DNA of 64,000 nt from Maylandia zebra (GCF_041146795.1 NC_135169.1:14050352-14114351), one strand, 5' to 3'. Positions 10,815-22,609 are shown, counted from the first letter of the stretch. Program-made: numbers and translations. The notes: a model not told the origin generated them from the letters alone.

Positions 10815-12407
10815 TAGCCCTGAGATGATTATTTAAGAGATACCTAAAATCTCTTCACAGCTGAACTGTAAGTGTGTTGTTATAATCCTTCATGTTACTG
10901 TGTCGAATAACAGACCAAGCTGCAAATGTTAAAGAACATTCTCCAAGTGGCACTCTCAATACTCAGAAGCTGATAGTTTTTATTTTCTTTTTTAAAATCT
11001 GTTAAACTCGAAGGCCAATGGTACAGCTAAATACATCTGATGTCTTTATAAATTTAATTTCAGAGAAAATGTTACAGATGTGATAAGAGGTGTTATAAAG
11101 TTTGATTATCACAGGGAGGTTTCACAGGTAGTAGTTGAATGGGACTTTTGTTTTGATTGGCTTCAAATAATTTCCCCTAGGGGTCAATAAAGTATTCTGA
11201 TTCTGATTTTAGTGTGAATCCTGGCTTTTTACTTAAAAATATATCTTTCAACAGCTACTGAAAACTGTTGAGTAACTTTCCTGTAATTGTTAAGACACAG
11301 AGAATGCCGTTCAGGTAATAACATCATTTTTCACGGCTAACATTAACTGATCTTTAACAAGAATAACTTGCAAAGCAAATTCACCTTGCTTTGCAGATAA
11401 CTCCTGTACTCGGAGGGGAATATCACTGGCATACAACAAAACACTGGAGTGAGTCATACAACGTATTACCTAAATTGTTTAAACATATTGCAAACAGCGT
11501 AAGAGAAAGAGCATCACCTTGATTGACAACAAAGGAAGTCTCAAAAAGTTTATTTTCTTCATCTCGACGTAGCGTTTTCAGTGAGAGAAACACAAAGTGA
11601 ACCTGTTTGTGTGTAAATTTATTTCAGATTGCTATAACACTGCACACATCTTCAGTCTTGGAGAAGTCTTGCAGACTGAATACGTCACTTGGATGAGTGA
11701 CAAAACGTCTCTGCCACCTAAAACGCTACGTCCAGATGAACAGAATTAACTTTTTGGGATTTCCCTACCTGGATGATTCCGCATGCAGACAAAGAAAGTA
11801 TTAAATGAGCCAGCTTGTATATTACTGATATGCAAACCAGCAACATGATGACAGTTAAAAGAATTTAGTGCTTCAGGCTCCATATTAATGTTCTGTGTTC
11901 ATATAATCTTACAATACAAGACATACTCAACTGTACAACCTATCGTTTGCATGCAACATTCTGACTGTACTCTGTGACCTTGGCAGAAAGATAACTATGC
12001 CTGTTATCCTTCTTTGTCAAATGCCATGCATACTGCTGCCATACTCTGTACTGCTGGTTGCTCCTTTTTTCAATGGCAAATTAAAACCTCACAAAGAGAA
12101 CGTTTTGTGTGTAATTGAATTTATTTAGATAACACTGCATGTAAGAGAAATAAAATGGGTATTTTTGCATTGTATTGTACAGCAGGAAGTTTTCTGTAGG
12201 TCACTGCTAAAACATGACTATATTGTTGATATAGTAATGAAGAAAAAGTCAACGTCATTAGGGCAAAAGCACTGAATCACAGACAATTTTTTAATTCTTG
12301 TATCAAAGACACTGCCAGTAAACATTTCCATGTCTGTGATTGGTCAGATGCTGCCAGCACCACCTCTTTCATGTGACCACGCTCATTCAGTAAGCTGCAG
12401 GAATGTC
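10815..12407. other. 3' flank of the V-set gene with a LINE tail
   Basis: No second gene is visible. At about 11150-11210 the sequence TTTCCCCTAGGGGTCAATAA followed by ATTCTGATTCTGATT resembles the 3' end and short tandem tail of a CR1/L2-type LINE in plus orientation. The rest is unassigned AT-rich DNA. Confidence 0.4.
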
Positions 12408-12411
12408 TTAA

Positions 12412-12705
12412 CCTCCTAAGACCCGAACTCTTCCACAGCATTTTTAATTTCTCTTTGATATTTGGGCTGATTGGGACCTGATGAATGTAAAAACAAAGAA
12501 TTACTAGATTTTTTTAAACCTAATCTTTGTTTCTAAGAAACATGAGAGCCACATATGAGGATATTCATTTAACATTTCGATAGAACAGTAGCAGTATAAT
12601 GTCCTTGTAAGTGGATATCAGGCCCTTGCAGAGCAAAATTGAGTATTTTGGTGTAAATAACCCAAAATGTGATGTCCACATATGTGGACGCAGGGTCCTA
12701 GGAGG
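12412..12705. mobile_element. TTAA-flanked MITE (piggyBac type)
   Basis: A 294-bp element begins CCTCCTAAGACCC and ends GGGTCCTAGGAGG, a near-perfect terminal inverted repeat. It is bordered on both sides by TTAA (12408-12411 and 12706-12709). TTAA duplication is the signature of piggyBac transposition. It has no coding capacity and so would depend on a transposase supplied in trans. Confidence 0.75.
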
Positions 12706-12714
12706 TTAAAGACA

Positions 12715-13560
12715 TAAAGACCTGGATGGCCTCAAATTTTCTGCTTCTAATCTCAGATAAACTGAAATTATTGCCCCAGATTGAAAATCTATGTAATCAG
12801 ATTTTCAATCTGGATGGCATTACCTTGGCCTCCAGTCACACTGTGAGGAACCTTGGTGTCATTTTTGACCAGGGTATGTCCTTCAATGGACATATTAAAC
12901 AAATATGTAGGACTGTTTTCTTCCATTTGCGCAATATAATTAGAGTCATCCTGAAAAAATACTTGGTTTATTTATTACTTTTAAGATCAACTAGTGTAAA
13001 TCACTATTATTTGGCTATCCTGGCATGTACTTCATCCCTTACATGCTCACTAGCAACTTCTTGTCTTTAAATATATTATCTCCCCCTGCTAGTACTGAAA
13101 TTTCTGTATGTAGTACTGAAACATGTCTAATATACACTTTGCTATGATATTGGGTTCCTATGATAATTAACAATCGAAAGGGAGACCGTTTGGATTTGGG
13201 AGACAGGCATCCACTGTTAAGATTAGGCTTAAAACTTTCCTTTTTGATAACGTGTGTAGTTAGGATTCCTCCCTTAGTTACACTGCACTAGGCCCAGGGT
13301 GCTGGGGGATTCCCATAATGCACTGAGCATTTCTTCATCACTCAGCCCCTTTCATTCACTATGTGTTTTCACATCACTTTTGCAAGTGCTTGCTGATAGG
13401 GGCTTCATCTAATTGTTGGGGTTTTCTCTTTAATATTGTCAGGTCCTTAAGGTACAGTATTCAATATAATTATGAGGGTACATGGGGTTTACGCTGATTG
13501 TGTGCTGCTGTTTGTTATTATATCTATATGCATAAGTATGTAGATGTGTTTATGACATAG
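12715..13560 (+). mobile_element. Degenerate LINE fragment (CR1/L2/Rex1-like)
   Basis: The segment encodes pieces such as LDGITLASSHTVRNLGVIFD and FFHLRN, matching the LINE at 51.1 kb (LDGITLTSSNTVRNPGVIFD). It continues into a C-terminal/3' region with AGATTAGGCTTAAAACTTTC. An internal deletion and stops show it is dead. It starts just after the right TTAA of the adjacent MITE. The clade is not fixed by eye. Confidence 0.6.
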
Positions 13561-15365
13561 ATACAACAACTCGAGTTGCTTTTCTGCTTTTTAGAAAATG
13601 TTCTTTAACGTTATGTTTACGCCAGGCTTTCACTGCTTTATACAAACCCCCACAGTGACGTATACTGATTCCAACACAATATTTTTGTCAAAGTAACAAG
13701 ATACCACACATATAACACAAATATGATAATGTGCAAATACACTGTGTACTCAAATGCATCATATGATATTCAAATAATGGATAAACTGACTATAGAAAGC
13801 TTTTCAAGCTTTTCCCCTTCCTCCTCTTTCATCCTGATCCAACTGTTCAGCATCACTGCAGACACCACCCCAAACCATCAGTTAGTCTCTTGATCCACTC
13901 TCCGCTCACTAATAAACAAGACCCTGAGATACTCTCAAACCCACTCTACTCCAGAGTTCCCTTTTAAATCTGTAATATGAATATCCTTGTAGTTTTCCTC
14001 TGTTCAGATTATTCTAAAAGAAGCATCTCAGAGCTGATTTACATTTTAAGGGCTAAAGTGATGACAATAGCCAACCAAGTGAAGGATGCTTGGCCGCAGA
14101 GTAAAATCCAAAAATTAAAATAGTTATCTTTAAGCTAGCAGCTGTTACACACAAAAGCTGGTAGCGTAAGAAATACAGTAATCCAGACCAGGAACAGGCA
14201 AAAGGCAAAGAAGGAAGAAACAGAAGAAGACCCTTTATGAAGATAACAAAAACGACTGAAAAAAGAACAAAAACAAAAAAGCGTGGAGTGACGTAAAAAC
14301 TGAGGTTGAAACCTAAGTTACAAATGAAAATCCTACAATTTTCTAACTAAATATCTCATGTTTAATACCAGTAATAACTGAAGCCTTTCATCTGTTAATG
14401 ATAACCATTTTTTGCTATGTGTTTTTCATTTGCATTACGATGTAAATACTTAGTGGAAACATGATTTCTGAAGTCATGCAGGATTCTTGTTGTTCTATCA
14501 AATTAAATAAACAATGAAAATTCATATTCAATTCAACATACGCTGAATGCGATGTTGCCTTCTACAAACTCTGTGTCTGTGAATTTCCTAAAGTTGCTCG
14601 TAATACTATCCTCGAATGCTAACATTAACATGTAATGTGTGTTTTTGCTATGGGAACAAACTCCAATCGAAACAGAGTTTGATGGGTTTTGACTTATTTC
14701 ATGGTGATGTTTCATTGTAGTTCTTTCTACCATAGTTTTACTGGAGAAACCTTCAGGTATTGATGATTGCAGAATTGAAAGTGACCCTGTTTCAGATGAA
14801 TAGATTTAAGAGATTTCTTGCATATATTTTCCAAAGGTAAAAGTTTAGATTCATTTTCCATTTAGACTGTATTTATTACCAACAAATGGATTACTGGAAT
14901 AATAATCCACTGTTTTTGTTGGTGGGGGGTTAACCCATTTTTCTGGTAACACCTAAATAAACTTTAGTCTCCGTGGAGCCTTTGTAGGTACAATAAGCTC
15001 TGCCTGGATGTGCTGGTTGTAGGGCCAAGGACAGCCCAGCTGTTTCTTGATAGTGCAGAGATATTTGTTTCTTATCTGGAAAGTTGATGTAGGACAGAGT
15101 TTATGAAATATCTGAGAGTATGAGAGTAGGCCTGTCGCAGTCTGTCTGATCACATGTTCTGTTTCTTTCTGTATTTTTTCTAAAATCAACATTTTTTTGT
15201 ACTTTTTTCACTTTTTGCTTTTCACTGCTTTAAATTAGAAACAGTGATTTCAGATGTGTCATTGTTATTGATTTTTTTTTCTTCACACAGTTCATTGTTC
15301 CTCTGTGGTGCTGACCCACACAGTGCTGAATCAGTAGCGAGCACTTCACATCAGGTAGCTCCACT
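13561..15365. other. Mostly non-coding stretch
   Basis: No recognised gene. A minus-strand exon-like reading frame lies at 14953-15192 and is listed separately. The rest is AT-rich with no clear repeat ends. Confidence 0.35.
14953..15192 (-). CDS. Unrecognised exon-like reading frame
   Basis: On the minus strand a frame of about 75 codons follows a possible acceptor (TTGATTTTAG near 15182) and ends at a TAG. The peptide is not low-complexity; it contains YSQIFHKLCPTSTFQIRNK and KKQLGCPWPYNQHIQAE. I do not recognise the family, and no neighbouring exon on this strand was found. It may be a terminal exon of an unknown gene, a processed fragment, or chance. Confidence 0.2.
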   Translation of the reverse strand: MLILEKIQKETEHVIRQTATGLLSYSQIFHKLCPTSTFQIRNKYLCTIKKQLGCPWPYNQHIQAELIVPTKAPRRLKFI

Positions 15366-16181
15366 GTGGACTCCACCTCTTCTCTCCTCTGGGGTGTGGA
15401 CCGCCTGAAGGATGCAAATAAAGAGAGAGAGACAGAGAGAGCAGCAGTTTGTCTCATACAGAGACACCAACAGATGAATCTGCCCATCTGCTACCTCCTC
15501 CTTCCTCCTCATCCTCCATCAGAGCTGCAGAAGGTAAGAGAAGCTGGACACGCTGCACACCTCTACTCTCATTTTAGCTTTTGGACCAAACAGCAGCACC
15601 GCTCAGTGGATACATCCACAATTCAGAGCTCTGAGAGACAAAGGAAGACTAATAAACACATAACACGAAGGATGATAAATAATTATAAATAGGCTGATTT
15701 CCACATGGGGATCTGTAGCACTGTATTTCAGTTATGATATTCATTAGTGTGCGTATTTTAAAAAAAGGACATATTTCTACTTGTCTTTATTCTCTGAGGG
15801 TGAAGGTTTCAAACCTTGGTGTTGGATTATAAAAATAAACTTCTAGTTTGGAGATTAAATCTGTCAAATGTCTATGTGAAGAATCAGATTTGACAGATGA
15901 GTACAGGAGCAGCAAGATGTTCGAACAACAACTTAAATCCATTTCTGTTTGTTTAACAGCCTCAGTATTAACACACAAACTCTGTGTCTGTGTCCCAGCA
16001 ATCGTCAGTATCAAAGATTCTTTGACATCAGTGGATGCAGATATGATGGTTGGTGAATCTCAGGCTTCAAAACTTGACCCATGTGTTCTGTATTTCAATG
16101 TTACCATGATGTTTCTGTCAGTTGTTATTAAACTAGTCAGCGATCTTTGAGTTTTTAAACTAAACTAAACCCTCATTTCAG

Positions 16182-17064
16182 GTGGTTTGCATGAATATGG
16201 TGCAGTGCTGAGCTCAGATCTGGAAACCTGCTCTAGTCTCACCTGTTCTGACACTGCTGCACTGCAGATTTCTGGCTGTGGCCCTCTGGACCGTTGTGAA
16301 GGCAACGGCATGTAAATATATCTGTATTTGTATTTCAAAGAAACGTCTGTGATCACTTTCTTACTGGTCCCCACAGAGGGATACTCCTGCCTGAGTCTGT
16401 GTTTGTGATTTGGTGCTATATAAAGAAAATTTAATTGTATTCAATTAATGAATATGTATAAAATGTCTCTTCCCCACTGGTTTGGCGTTCAGCAGCACCT
16501 CGTGATATTTTTTTCATTCTTGTTTGTTTCCTTTCTTTCTACCAGCTGCATGTTGTACTCCACATGCACTGTGACTGGCCCCACTGTCATTGACTTCCAT
16601 GGCCAGGTTAACTCTGTTGAGGATCGGTGTTCATACTCTCTGGTCTTGACTCCATCAGTACCAGACTTCCATGTTCTGGGGAACTTCCGGGAACGTCGAC
16701 GTAAAGACGTGACCTTTTTGGACAGTGTGACACTGGTTCTGGACAGGCCCAGCATTAAAATTCATCTGGAACAAGGTGGGACAGTTCGGGTAAGCTACCT
16801 CCACCCACAGTTTAGTCAGTGCAGTCTAATGATAGTTGCTGCGAAATCAACCGGTTGTGTGTTTCAGATGTTTCACTTACTATTTCCTACACTTTGCTTG
16901 TTATCCAGCTGGACAACTCAATCCTGACCCTCAATAGTTTGCCTCAGCTGGTTCACAATGTGGAGCTCTCTAAAGACCGAACTGGAGTCACTGCCAAGGT
17001 GTCGCTCTCATACTCTACCATCTCTGTCTTCTTTGACGGCTACACTGCACAGATCCACTTAGAA
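16182..17064 (+). pseudogene. vWD-domain gene fragment, interrupted by a hAT element
   Basis: Three exons join in frame: 16182-16311 (Cys-rich; SSLTC, ISGCGPLDRC), 16546-16789 and 16909-17064. Together they give CTVTGPTVIDFHG, then RCSYSLVL, then LDNSILTL and VSVFFDGYTAQIHLE-like sequence (actual SYSTISVFFDGYTAQIHLE). This is a von Willebrand factor type D domain as in IgGFc-binding protein, zonadhesin and tectorin relatives, which are secreted or mucus-type proteins. Coding runs straight into the hAT left end at 17065, before the usual GLCGN-type end of the domain. No continuation was seen beyond the transposon. A possible first exon (ATG at 15474, donor near 15536) and an exon-like stretch at 16000-16105 are uncertain. 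Confidence 0.6.
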
Positions 17065-19615
17065 CATAGGTGTCAAACTCTGGCCCGTGGGCCAAATTTG
17101 GCCCGCAGCCTAATTACATTTGGCCCGCGAGGCCATACCAAATTACTATTAGAGCTGGCCTGCCGGTCTTATACAGTGCATGTACTGCTAATACTACAAA
17201 TCCCAGAATGCTCTGTTGGCGTTTTGGCGCGTCAGTCAGGACAGGACCCATTAACGCCCTCTCCTCTGTTGACTGTAGTCATAGCAACCGCGCGAATACT
17301 GCCGCGCTACCTCTCCCAAAATGGCGAAAAGAAAGAACGAAAACAGGAGCTTTCTGGACAGGTGGGAGACAGAATATCTGTTTACCTATGTAAAAGACAG
17401 ACCTGTTTGTCTTGTATGTGGAGCTCATGTGGCTTTAACCAAGGAGTACAACATTAGACCACACTATGAAACGAAACACCAAGAGAAGTACAAGGACCTG
17501 GACATGACTCAAAGGCGCCGGAAAGCAGAAGAGATGAAAAGAAGTTTTGTTTCACAACAGACTATGTTCAAAAAAGCCATATCACAAAGTGAGGCTGCTG
17601 TAAAGGCTAGTTTTGTTGTGGCAGCAGAGATCGCAAAATCAGCCCGGCCCTTCAGTGAGGGAGAGTTTGTGAAAAGTTGTATGATGAAAGTTTGCGACGT
17701 TGTGTGCCCAGAGAGAAGGCAAGCATTTTCAAATGTTAGCCTGAACAGAAACACAGTAGCTGATCGCACACGTGAACTTGCCAACAATCTAAATAACCAG
17801 CTGATGGAGAAGGGAAACAGTTTCGTTGCATTCTCCCTTGCTGTGGATGAGAGCAGCGATGCCTCTGATACTGCCCAGCTTTCAGTCTTCATCCGTGGTG
17901 TGGACTCAACTCTCTGTGTTACGGAAGAACTTTTAGGATTAAAATCAATGCGTGGAACAACCACAGGGAAGGAAATATTTGAGGAGGTTTCCAAATGTCT
18001 AACTGAAATGAAGTTGCCATGGGAAAAACTTGTGGGGTTAACGACAGATGGTGCACCAGCGATGTGTGGTCAAAGGAGCGGACTGGTGGGCAGGGTACGG
18101 GAGAAGATGCGAGCGGAGAACTGTGCAGGTGAGCTGACTGTTTATCACTGCATCATACATCAAGAATCACTTTGTGGCAAAGCCCTAAAGATGGAACATG
18201 TTATGACCGCAGTAACACGAGTAGTTAACTTTATAAGAGCCAAAGGTCTGAATCACCGCCAATTCAAATCTTTTCTTGAGCAGTGTGGTTCGGAATACGG
18301 AGACGTGCCGTATCACACGGAGGTGAGGTGGTTAAGCCGAGGGAAAGTACTGAACAGATGTTTCGAGCTACGCGAGGAAATATTTCAGTTTCTGGAAAGC
18401 AAAGGGCAAGACACAGCTGAGCTCAGGGAGCAAGAGTTTCTGTGTGAGCTGGCCTTTATGTGTGATATCACGAGCCATCTCGATGCGCTGAACCTGCAGC
18501 TTCAGGGACGGGGGCGTATCATCACAGATATGTACGCTGCAGTGAGGGCTTTTAAAACGAAATTGTGCCTGTGGCAGAATCAGATGCTACAAGGAAACCT
18601 GGGCCATTTTCCCTGCTGCCAAACGATGAACATGCAAATCTCTACTGCTGTGTTCCCATGCGTACAGTTTGCTGAAAAACTCTGTGTACTCAGTACTGAG
18701 TTTACCCGGTGGTTTGCCGACTTTGACGCCCAGAAATGTCGATTTGAACTGCTCAGTAATCCTTTTGCAGTTGACGTGGTAAAAGCACCAACAAACCTCC
18801 AAATGGAGCTGATTGAACTCCAGTGTAGTGACACGCTGAAATCAAAGTATGATGCTGTGGGCGCTTCACAATTTCCACATTTCATCCCTGACACAATGCC
18901 TGGGCTCCGCACCCACGCTGCTCAGATACTCTCCATGTTCGGCAGCACTTACCTATGTGAGCAACTATTCTCCTCAATGAAGATGGCCAAAACATCTCAC
19001 AGGAGACGTCTGACCGATGAACACCTTCACTCGATCCTGAGGATTTCCTCAGCTCAGAGCCTGAGCCCAGACATTGAGGAACTAGCATCCAAGAAGAGAT
19101 GCCAGGTATCTGGCTTGGACGCATCAGAGTAGATCAGTGTGTAGCAAACTGAGCTATAATTAACGTTTTCTTTGTGCAATTTGTCTTGCTACTCCCAGAC
19201 ATGGGCTTGAATGGTTTCACGTTTAATGATATTTTTATTGGTTTATTATTGTTATTTTATTTTTACATTTATTATTAGCCTGGGGAAAAAGTTTACTGCT
19301 AAAATTTAAATCAGAAGGCTGCAAATACAATTTTTATTTAAGAAATGCATTCCAGTGATATGTTATTTAATTGGAATTTTAATTTTGCATGTGTGCAATA
19401 TTAAGTTATATATGTTTATATAAGTTATATATCGTTCAGTATTAAGCGTTGCTTATTCCATATTCAGTTTTTCAGCAAAACTTATTTGAGTCTGTAAGAA
19501 AAAGTTCCTTGTTATATCTGGAGGAAGATTTTTTTCAATAAATATTAATGTTAGCCCGCGACTTTGTTCCAGTTTTGAATTTTGGCCCACTGTATATTTG
19601 AGTTTGACACCCCTG
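17065..19615 (+). mobile_element. hAT transposon (Charlie/ZBED-like), apparently coding-complete
   Basis: The 2.55-kb element has terminal inverted repeats: left CATAGGTGTCAAACTC and, reading inward from the right, CAGGGGTGTCAAACTC. It encloses one long transposase frame. The sequence just inside both ends is rich in TTGGCCC/GGGCCAA. The expected 8-bp target duplication is not visible (ACTTAGAA on the left, TTTTATAC on the right). That suggests later rearrangement at one flank, consistent with the missing rest of the vWD gene. Confidence 0.85.
17321..19132 (+). CDS. hAT-family transposase with BED zinc finger
   Basis: A single open frame of 603 codons, DNA-binding and strand-transfer enzyme of the surrounding hAT element. 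Near residues 14-56 there is a BED-type finger (VCLVCGAH, then HYETKH). Catalytic-domain landmarks are SLAVDESSDASDTAQ (first Asp), TTDGAPAMCG (second Asp) and HCIIHQESLCGK (the C/H motif). The C-terminal dimerisation region reads STYLCEQLFSSMKMAK. The frame has no stop over full family length, so either the copy is young or it is under selection. It is most like the transposon-derived group that includes GTF2IRD2/ZBED-type proteins. I see no introns and no evidence of a host promoter, so active or recently active transposon is more likely than domestication. Confidence 0.85.
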   Translation: MAKRKNENRSFLDRWETEYLFTYVKDRPVCLVCGAHVALTKEYNIRPHYETKHQEKYKDLDMTQRRRKAEEMKRSFVSQQTMFKKAISQSEAAVKASFVVAAEIAKSARPFSEGEFVKSCMMKVCDVVCPERRQAFSNVSLNRNTVADRTRELANNLNNQLMEKGNSFVAFSLAVDESSDASDTAQLSVFIRGVDSTLCVTEELLGLKSMRGTTTGKEIFEEVSKCLTEMKLPWEKLVGLTTDGAPAMCGQRSGLVGRVREKMRAENCAGELTVYHCIIHQESLCGKALKMEHVMTAVTRVVNFIRAKGLNHRQFKSFLEQCGSEYGDVPYHTEVRWLSRGKVLNRCFELREEIFQFLESKGQDTAELREQEFLCELAFMCDITSHLDALNLQLQGRGRIITDMYAAVRAFKTKLCLWQNQMLQGNLGHFPCCQTMNMQISTAVFPCVQFAEKLCVLSTEFTRWFADFDAQKCRFELLSNPFAVDVVKAPTNLQMELIELQCSDTLKSKYDAVGASQFPHFIPDTMPGLRTHAAQILSMFGSTYLCEQLFSSMKMAKTSHRRRLTDEHLHSILRISSAQSLSPDIEELASKKRCQVSGLDASE

Positions 19616-19884
19616 TTTTATACAGTCGGTGGCAGTGTCCCAATTCAGGGTCTACACGCTTGAAGTACGCATTTTAAGTGCGGTTACGTCACCGCCACGC
19701 GACGACGGCTGTCCCAATTCGAAGTGTACTTCAAATGCATACTCCAAATGCGCCGTCGATTTCCCCAAATATCAAGCGTGGTCCGGTGCACGCTTCGTGG
19801 TCCCATATATCGCACAATTCATAGCGCGCCGGTGGGTGTGGATAATTTTGCCGCAAAATACGGCAGAAGGGAGCGGCCGAAGAG

Positions 19885-20259
19885 GTTTTTTTTTTTTCAA
19901 ACTTTATTGAACTTATAAAGCGAACAGTCAGTCATTCCAGTTCAGTTTGTACAGTAGACATACAAGGCAAACAAGAGTAACAATATACAGTACAATGAAA
20001 TAAGAAGGATAAATAAATAAAGGATAGAAAAGAAAAAAAGGGGGGAATGTGACAGACTTCATAACAACTTTGTACTTGAAAGCTGTGACAGCTCATTCGT
20101 TACACATTTCTGAATGAATTTCAATCAATGATAAACCTTTTTTATTGGAAGTTAATTTAAGAGAGTTTAAGTAATATTCAATTTCAATCAAAAACAAATT
20201 AAATGATGGGGTTGAGTTTTGAAATTTACATTTATGTATGTGGATTTCCCTAATAAGAT
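19885..20259 (-). mobile_element. 5'-truncated LINE insertion with target duplication
   Basis: A 375-bp insert begins on the plus strand with a poly-T run and CAAACTTTATTGAAC, that is, a poly-A tail on the minus strand. It is bordered by a 15-bp direct repeat GGAGCGGCCGAAGAG (19870-19884) / GGAGCGGCCAAAGAG (20260-20274) with one mismatch. This is the expected result of target-primed reverse transcription. Confidence 0.75.
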
Positions 20260-20375
20260 GGAGCGGCCAAAGAGTGAACTGTCAAAAGTACTGAATATGA
20301 CGCCACTTATTTATGTGCGAATGTTTAATAATTAAAGTCAGTCATATATCCACAAACACAACAAGCTGAAAGTCA

Positions 20376-20378
<3 letters not shown>

Positions 20379-20422
<44 letters not shown>
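20379..20422. repeat. (TA)n microsatellite
   Basis: A pure alternating AT run inside the inverted-repeat element. A short tandem pair of TAATATTGGCCATAT units follows at about 20443-20477. Confidence 0.9.
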
Positions 20423-20424
<2 letters not shown>

Positions 20425-20888
20425 TAATAATCTGACAATACTATAATATTGGCCATATTATAATATTGGCCATATTATATTTACATTACCACAGTGAGAT
20501 GACTTTAGTCTCATGAACAACATTAACTAATTGTTATTTACTAACTAATCTTAAATGACTGTTCAGCACAGAAATGAAGCCCAACAATCATGTTTTACAG
20601 TCCCGTGGTCTCAGCCTCAGATACTCAACTAATCAAAGTGATGTCATGACAAAAATGAATGACCAACAGAACATTTTTCTCCTTCATTTCTGTCAAACAA
20701 TGCTGTATGTAACGTGTCTCGCGGTTAGTATCATGGTTGCTAGGCAACCTGAACAGCGCAACGAAGCGTATACCGTCCCATTTCACAAGCCTCTCACTTC
20801 CGCACTTCTCGTACTTATAGTACGCACCGTACGTAGTACGCGTAGTGTGCGTACTTCAAGCGTGCAGACCCTGAATTGGGACGCAGCC

Positions 20889-22609
20889 ATTGGGTGGTAC
20901 ACACCGTAAAAAGTTTGAGAAACACTGATAAGTTAAGTGTATGTGTGCTTTTTAAAAACATTTAAAGCTGCAGTACAGAATCTTTGAAACAAGCTTAAAA
21001 CATTTTTAGAATATAAACCGAGCATCTGCTTCTCTTTACAGCTCCTCACTCCACCAGGGCTGTTTGGCACTTTCTGATAGTGTGAAAATGTGATGTATGT
21101 ACTGCAGCAGTCATACAGATAACTGAACGGTCCAAAAGTTGGCCTACCTATTACTGGCTGTTTTAGTAGAGTTCTGGCTGAACCACATAAAAATATATCA
21201 TTAATTTTAATTTTAATCTCCCCAATCAATGATAATGTCATGTTGGAATGTTGTTAAAGAGGGTCAAAATGTTTCAACCCAGTTTGTTTTGCAGATTCTG
21301 TATAGCAGCTTTAATATAGGGAGAACACAACTTCCAGATTGTGTGAGTAAAATCAGTTTTTTTTCTTTGTCAGTTTAACAGTTTCTGTTGTGCCCGTCAC
21401 TGTTCCCTGTCTGTTTTCTTACCTGGTTCTTCCTGACCTTGTACTTTCTCTCCTCTCTTTCCTCTCTCCCTCTTTGGACTGACAATCATACACAAATAGA
21501 TTGTATTCAATTAGATGAAAAATTACATTAATATGAAGAAAATTCTATTAAGATCGCTAACAAAAGTCCCCTCTCAGTGTACTTTCAACCAAAAGGCAAA
21601 TAACCAAACCGTATGTATATCTAATTAAAAATATAAATATTGAAACACTGATCCAACATTACTCTTGTTTGACGGATCATTTGATTTTACACTTTTACCT
21701 GAATGTGGCTCCTTTTTTGAAAAAAACTTCCTTATATCCATTATGAACCTGACTGTCTCTCTGTACACACACACACACACACACACACACAACAGGAGTG
21801 ACAAGGTTAATGGGCATTCAGTCAGTTAGCTAGTTAGTATCCATTTCAAACAGGACAGTGGTAACAACAGTAGGCTGCCAACAATTTAAAGTTTTAGATT
21901 TTAAATAGGCTGTATACATTTCAATGGGAGCAACAGGACGGTCATATGTCGCTGATTTTACTACAGAGCAGGACGGATTGTAGGGTAGCAAACATCGTCA
22001 GAAAACACGTTTTCAACACTGCAGGTTACCTGGTGTAATGCTTTTGAGCTAAAAAGAAACATGGTCTGTCTCCTACCTAACTATATAAAGAGTAACTGAA
22101 GGTTAAATGCAGCTAATATGTCCTGTTTTAAGCCAGGCACTTACACCTCTTCTCCGCTGTGTCTCAGCCACCATCGCTCTGGCAGCAAGAGCGCTAGAGC
22201 AGGGGAGAGGCGAGCTGGAACAAACCATTTTGGGAGGGGGGGTTATCTATACTTTTGTTGTTAAAATGGTGTCTCAAACAAATACAGTACTGTATGCTTT
22301 TTATATTTTTAGTAGTGTGTCACACAAACAGCAAATATTGTCAAAAAAAAGTAAGAAATCTTTGGGGGTGCTTTGATTCATTTGGGGGGTGCTTCAAAAA
22401 CAAGTAAAAACTTCATTCATAGACTGATTGACCGTTAAAGAACACCTCCAAATATCAGACTCAGAATTATGAATTTCTAATCCATGGAGGATTTATATTT
22501 GTTTGTTTTTTGGGGGGGTTTTTTGCCTGTCCCGTTTGGCTCTTTTGCCATCAGAATTGTTGTCTAAAGGCAAAGAAAGATGCCCAACGGATTTACTTTA
22601 CCAAATGGA
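20889..22609. other. No gene seen; CA repeat at 21764-21791
   Basis: Intergenic DNA with a short (CA)n microsatellite at 21764-21791 and a pyrimidine-rich patch around 21440-21475. I searched for the missing distal half of the vWD domain here and saw none. Confidence 0.4.

Larger units (their letters stand above)
19631..20888. mobile_element. Inverted-repeat DNA transposon, non-autonomous, with nested LINE
   Basis: Long terminal inverted repeats: left GTCCCAATTCAGGGTCTACA, and the complement on the right ends GACCCTGAATTGGGAC. Both continue into CGCTTGAAGTACGC, so more than 30 bp match. Subterminal GTACGC-type motifs repeat at the right end. No transposase is left. The target duplication is not clear. 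The element begins 16 bp after the hAT end and carries a LINE insertion at 19885-20259 and a (TA)n run. Confidence 0.75.

Noticed and set aside
17321-19132. The transposase frame as a domesticated host gene
   Set aside because: It is enclosed by matching terminal inverted repeats at the expected distance, with no introns, so a transposon copy is the simpler reading. Expression or conservation data could change this.
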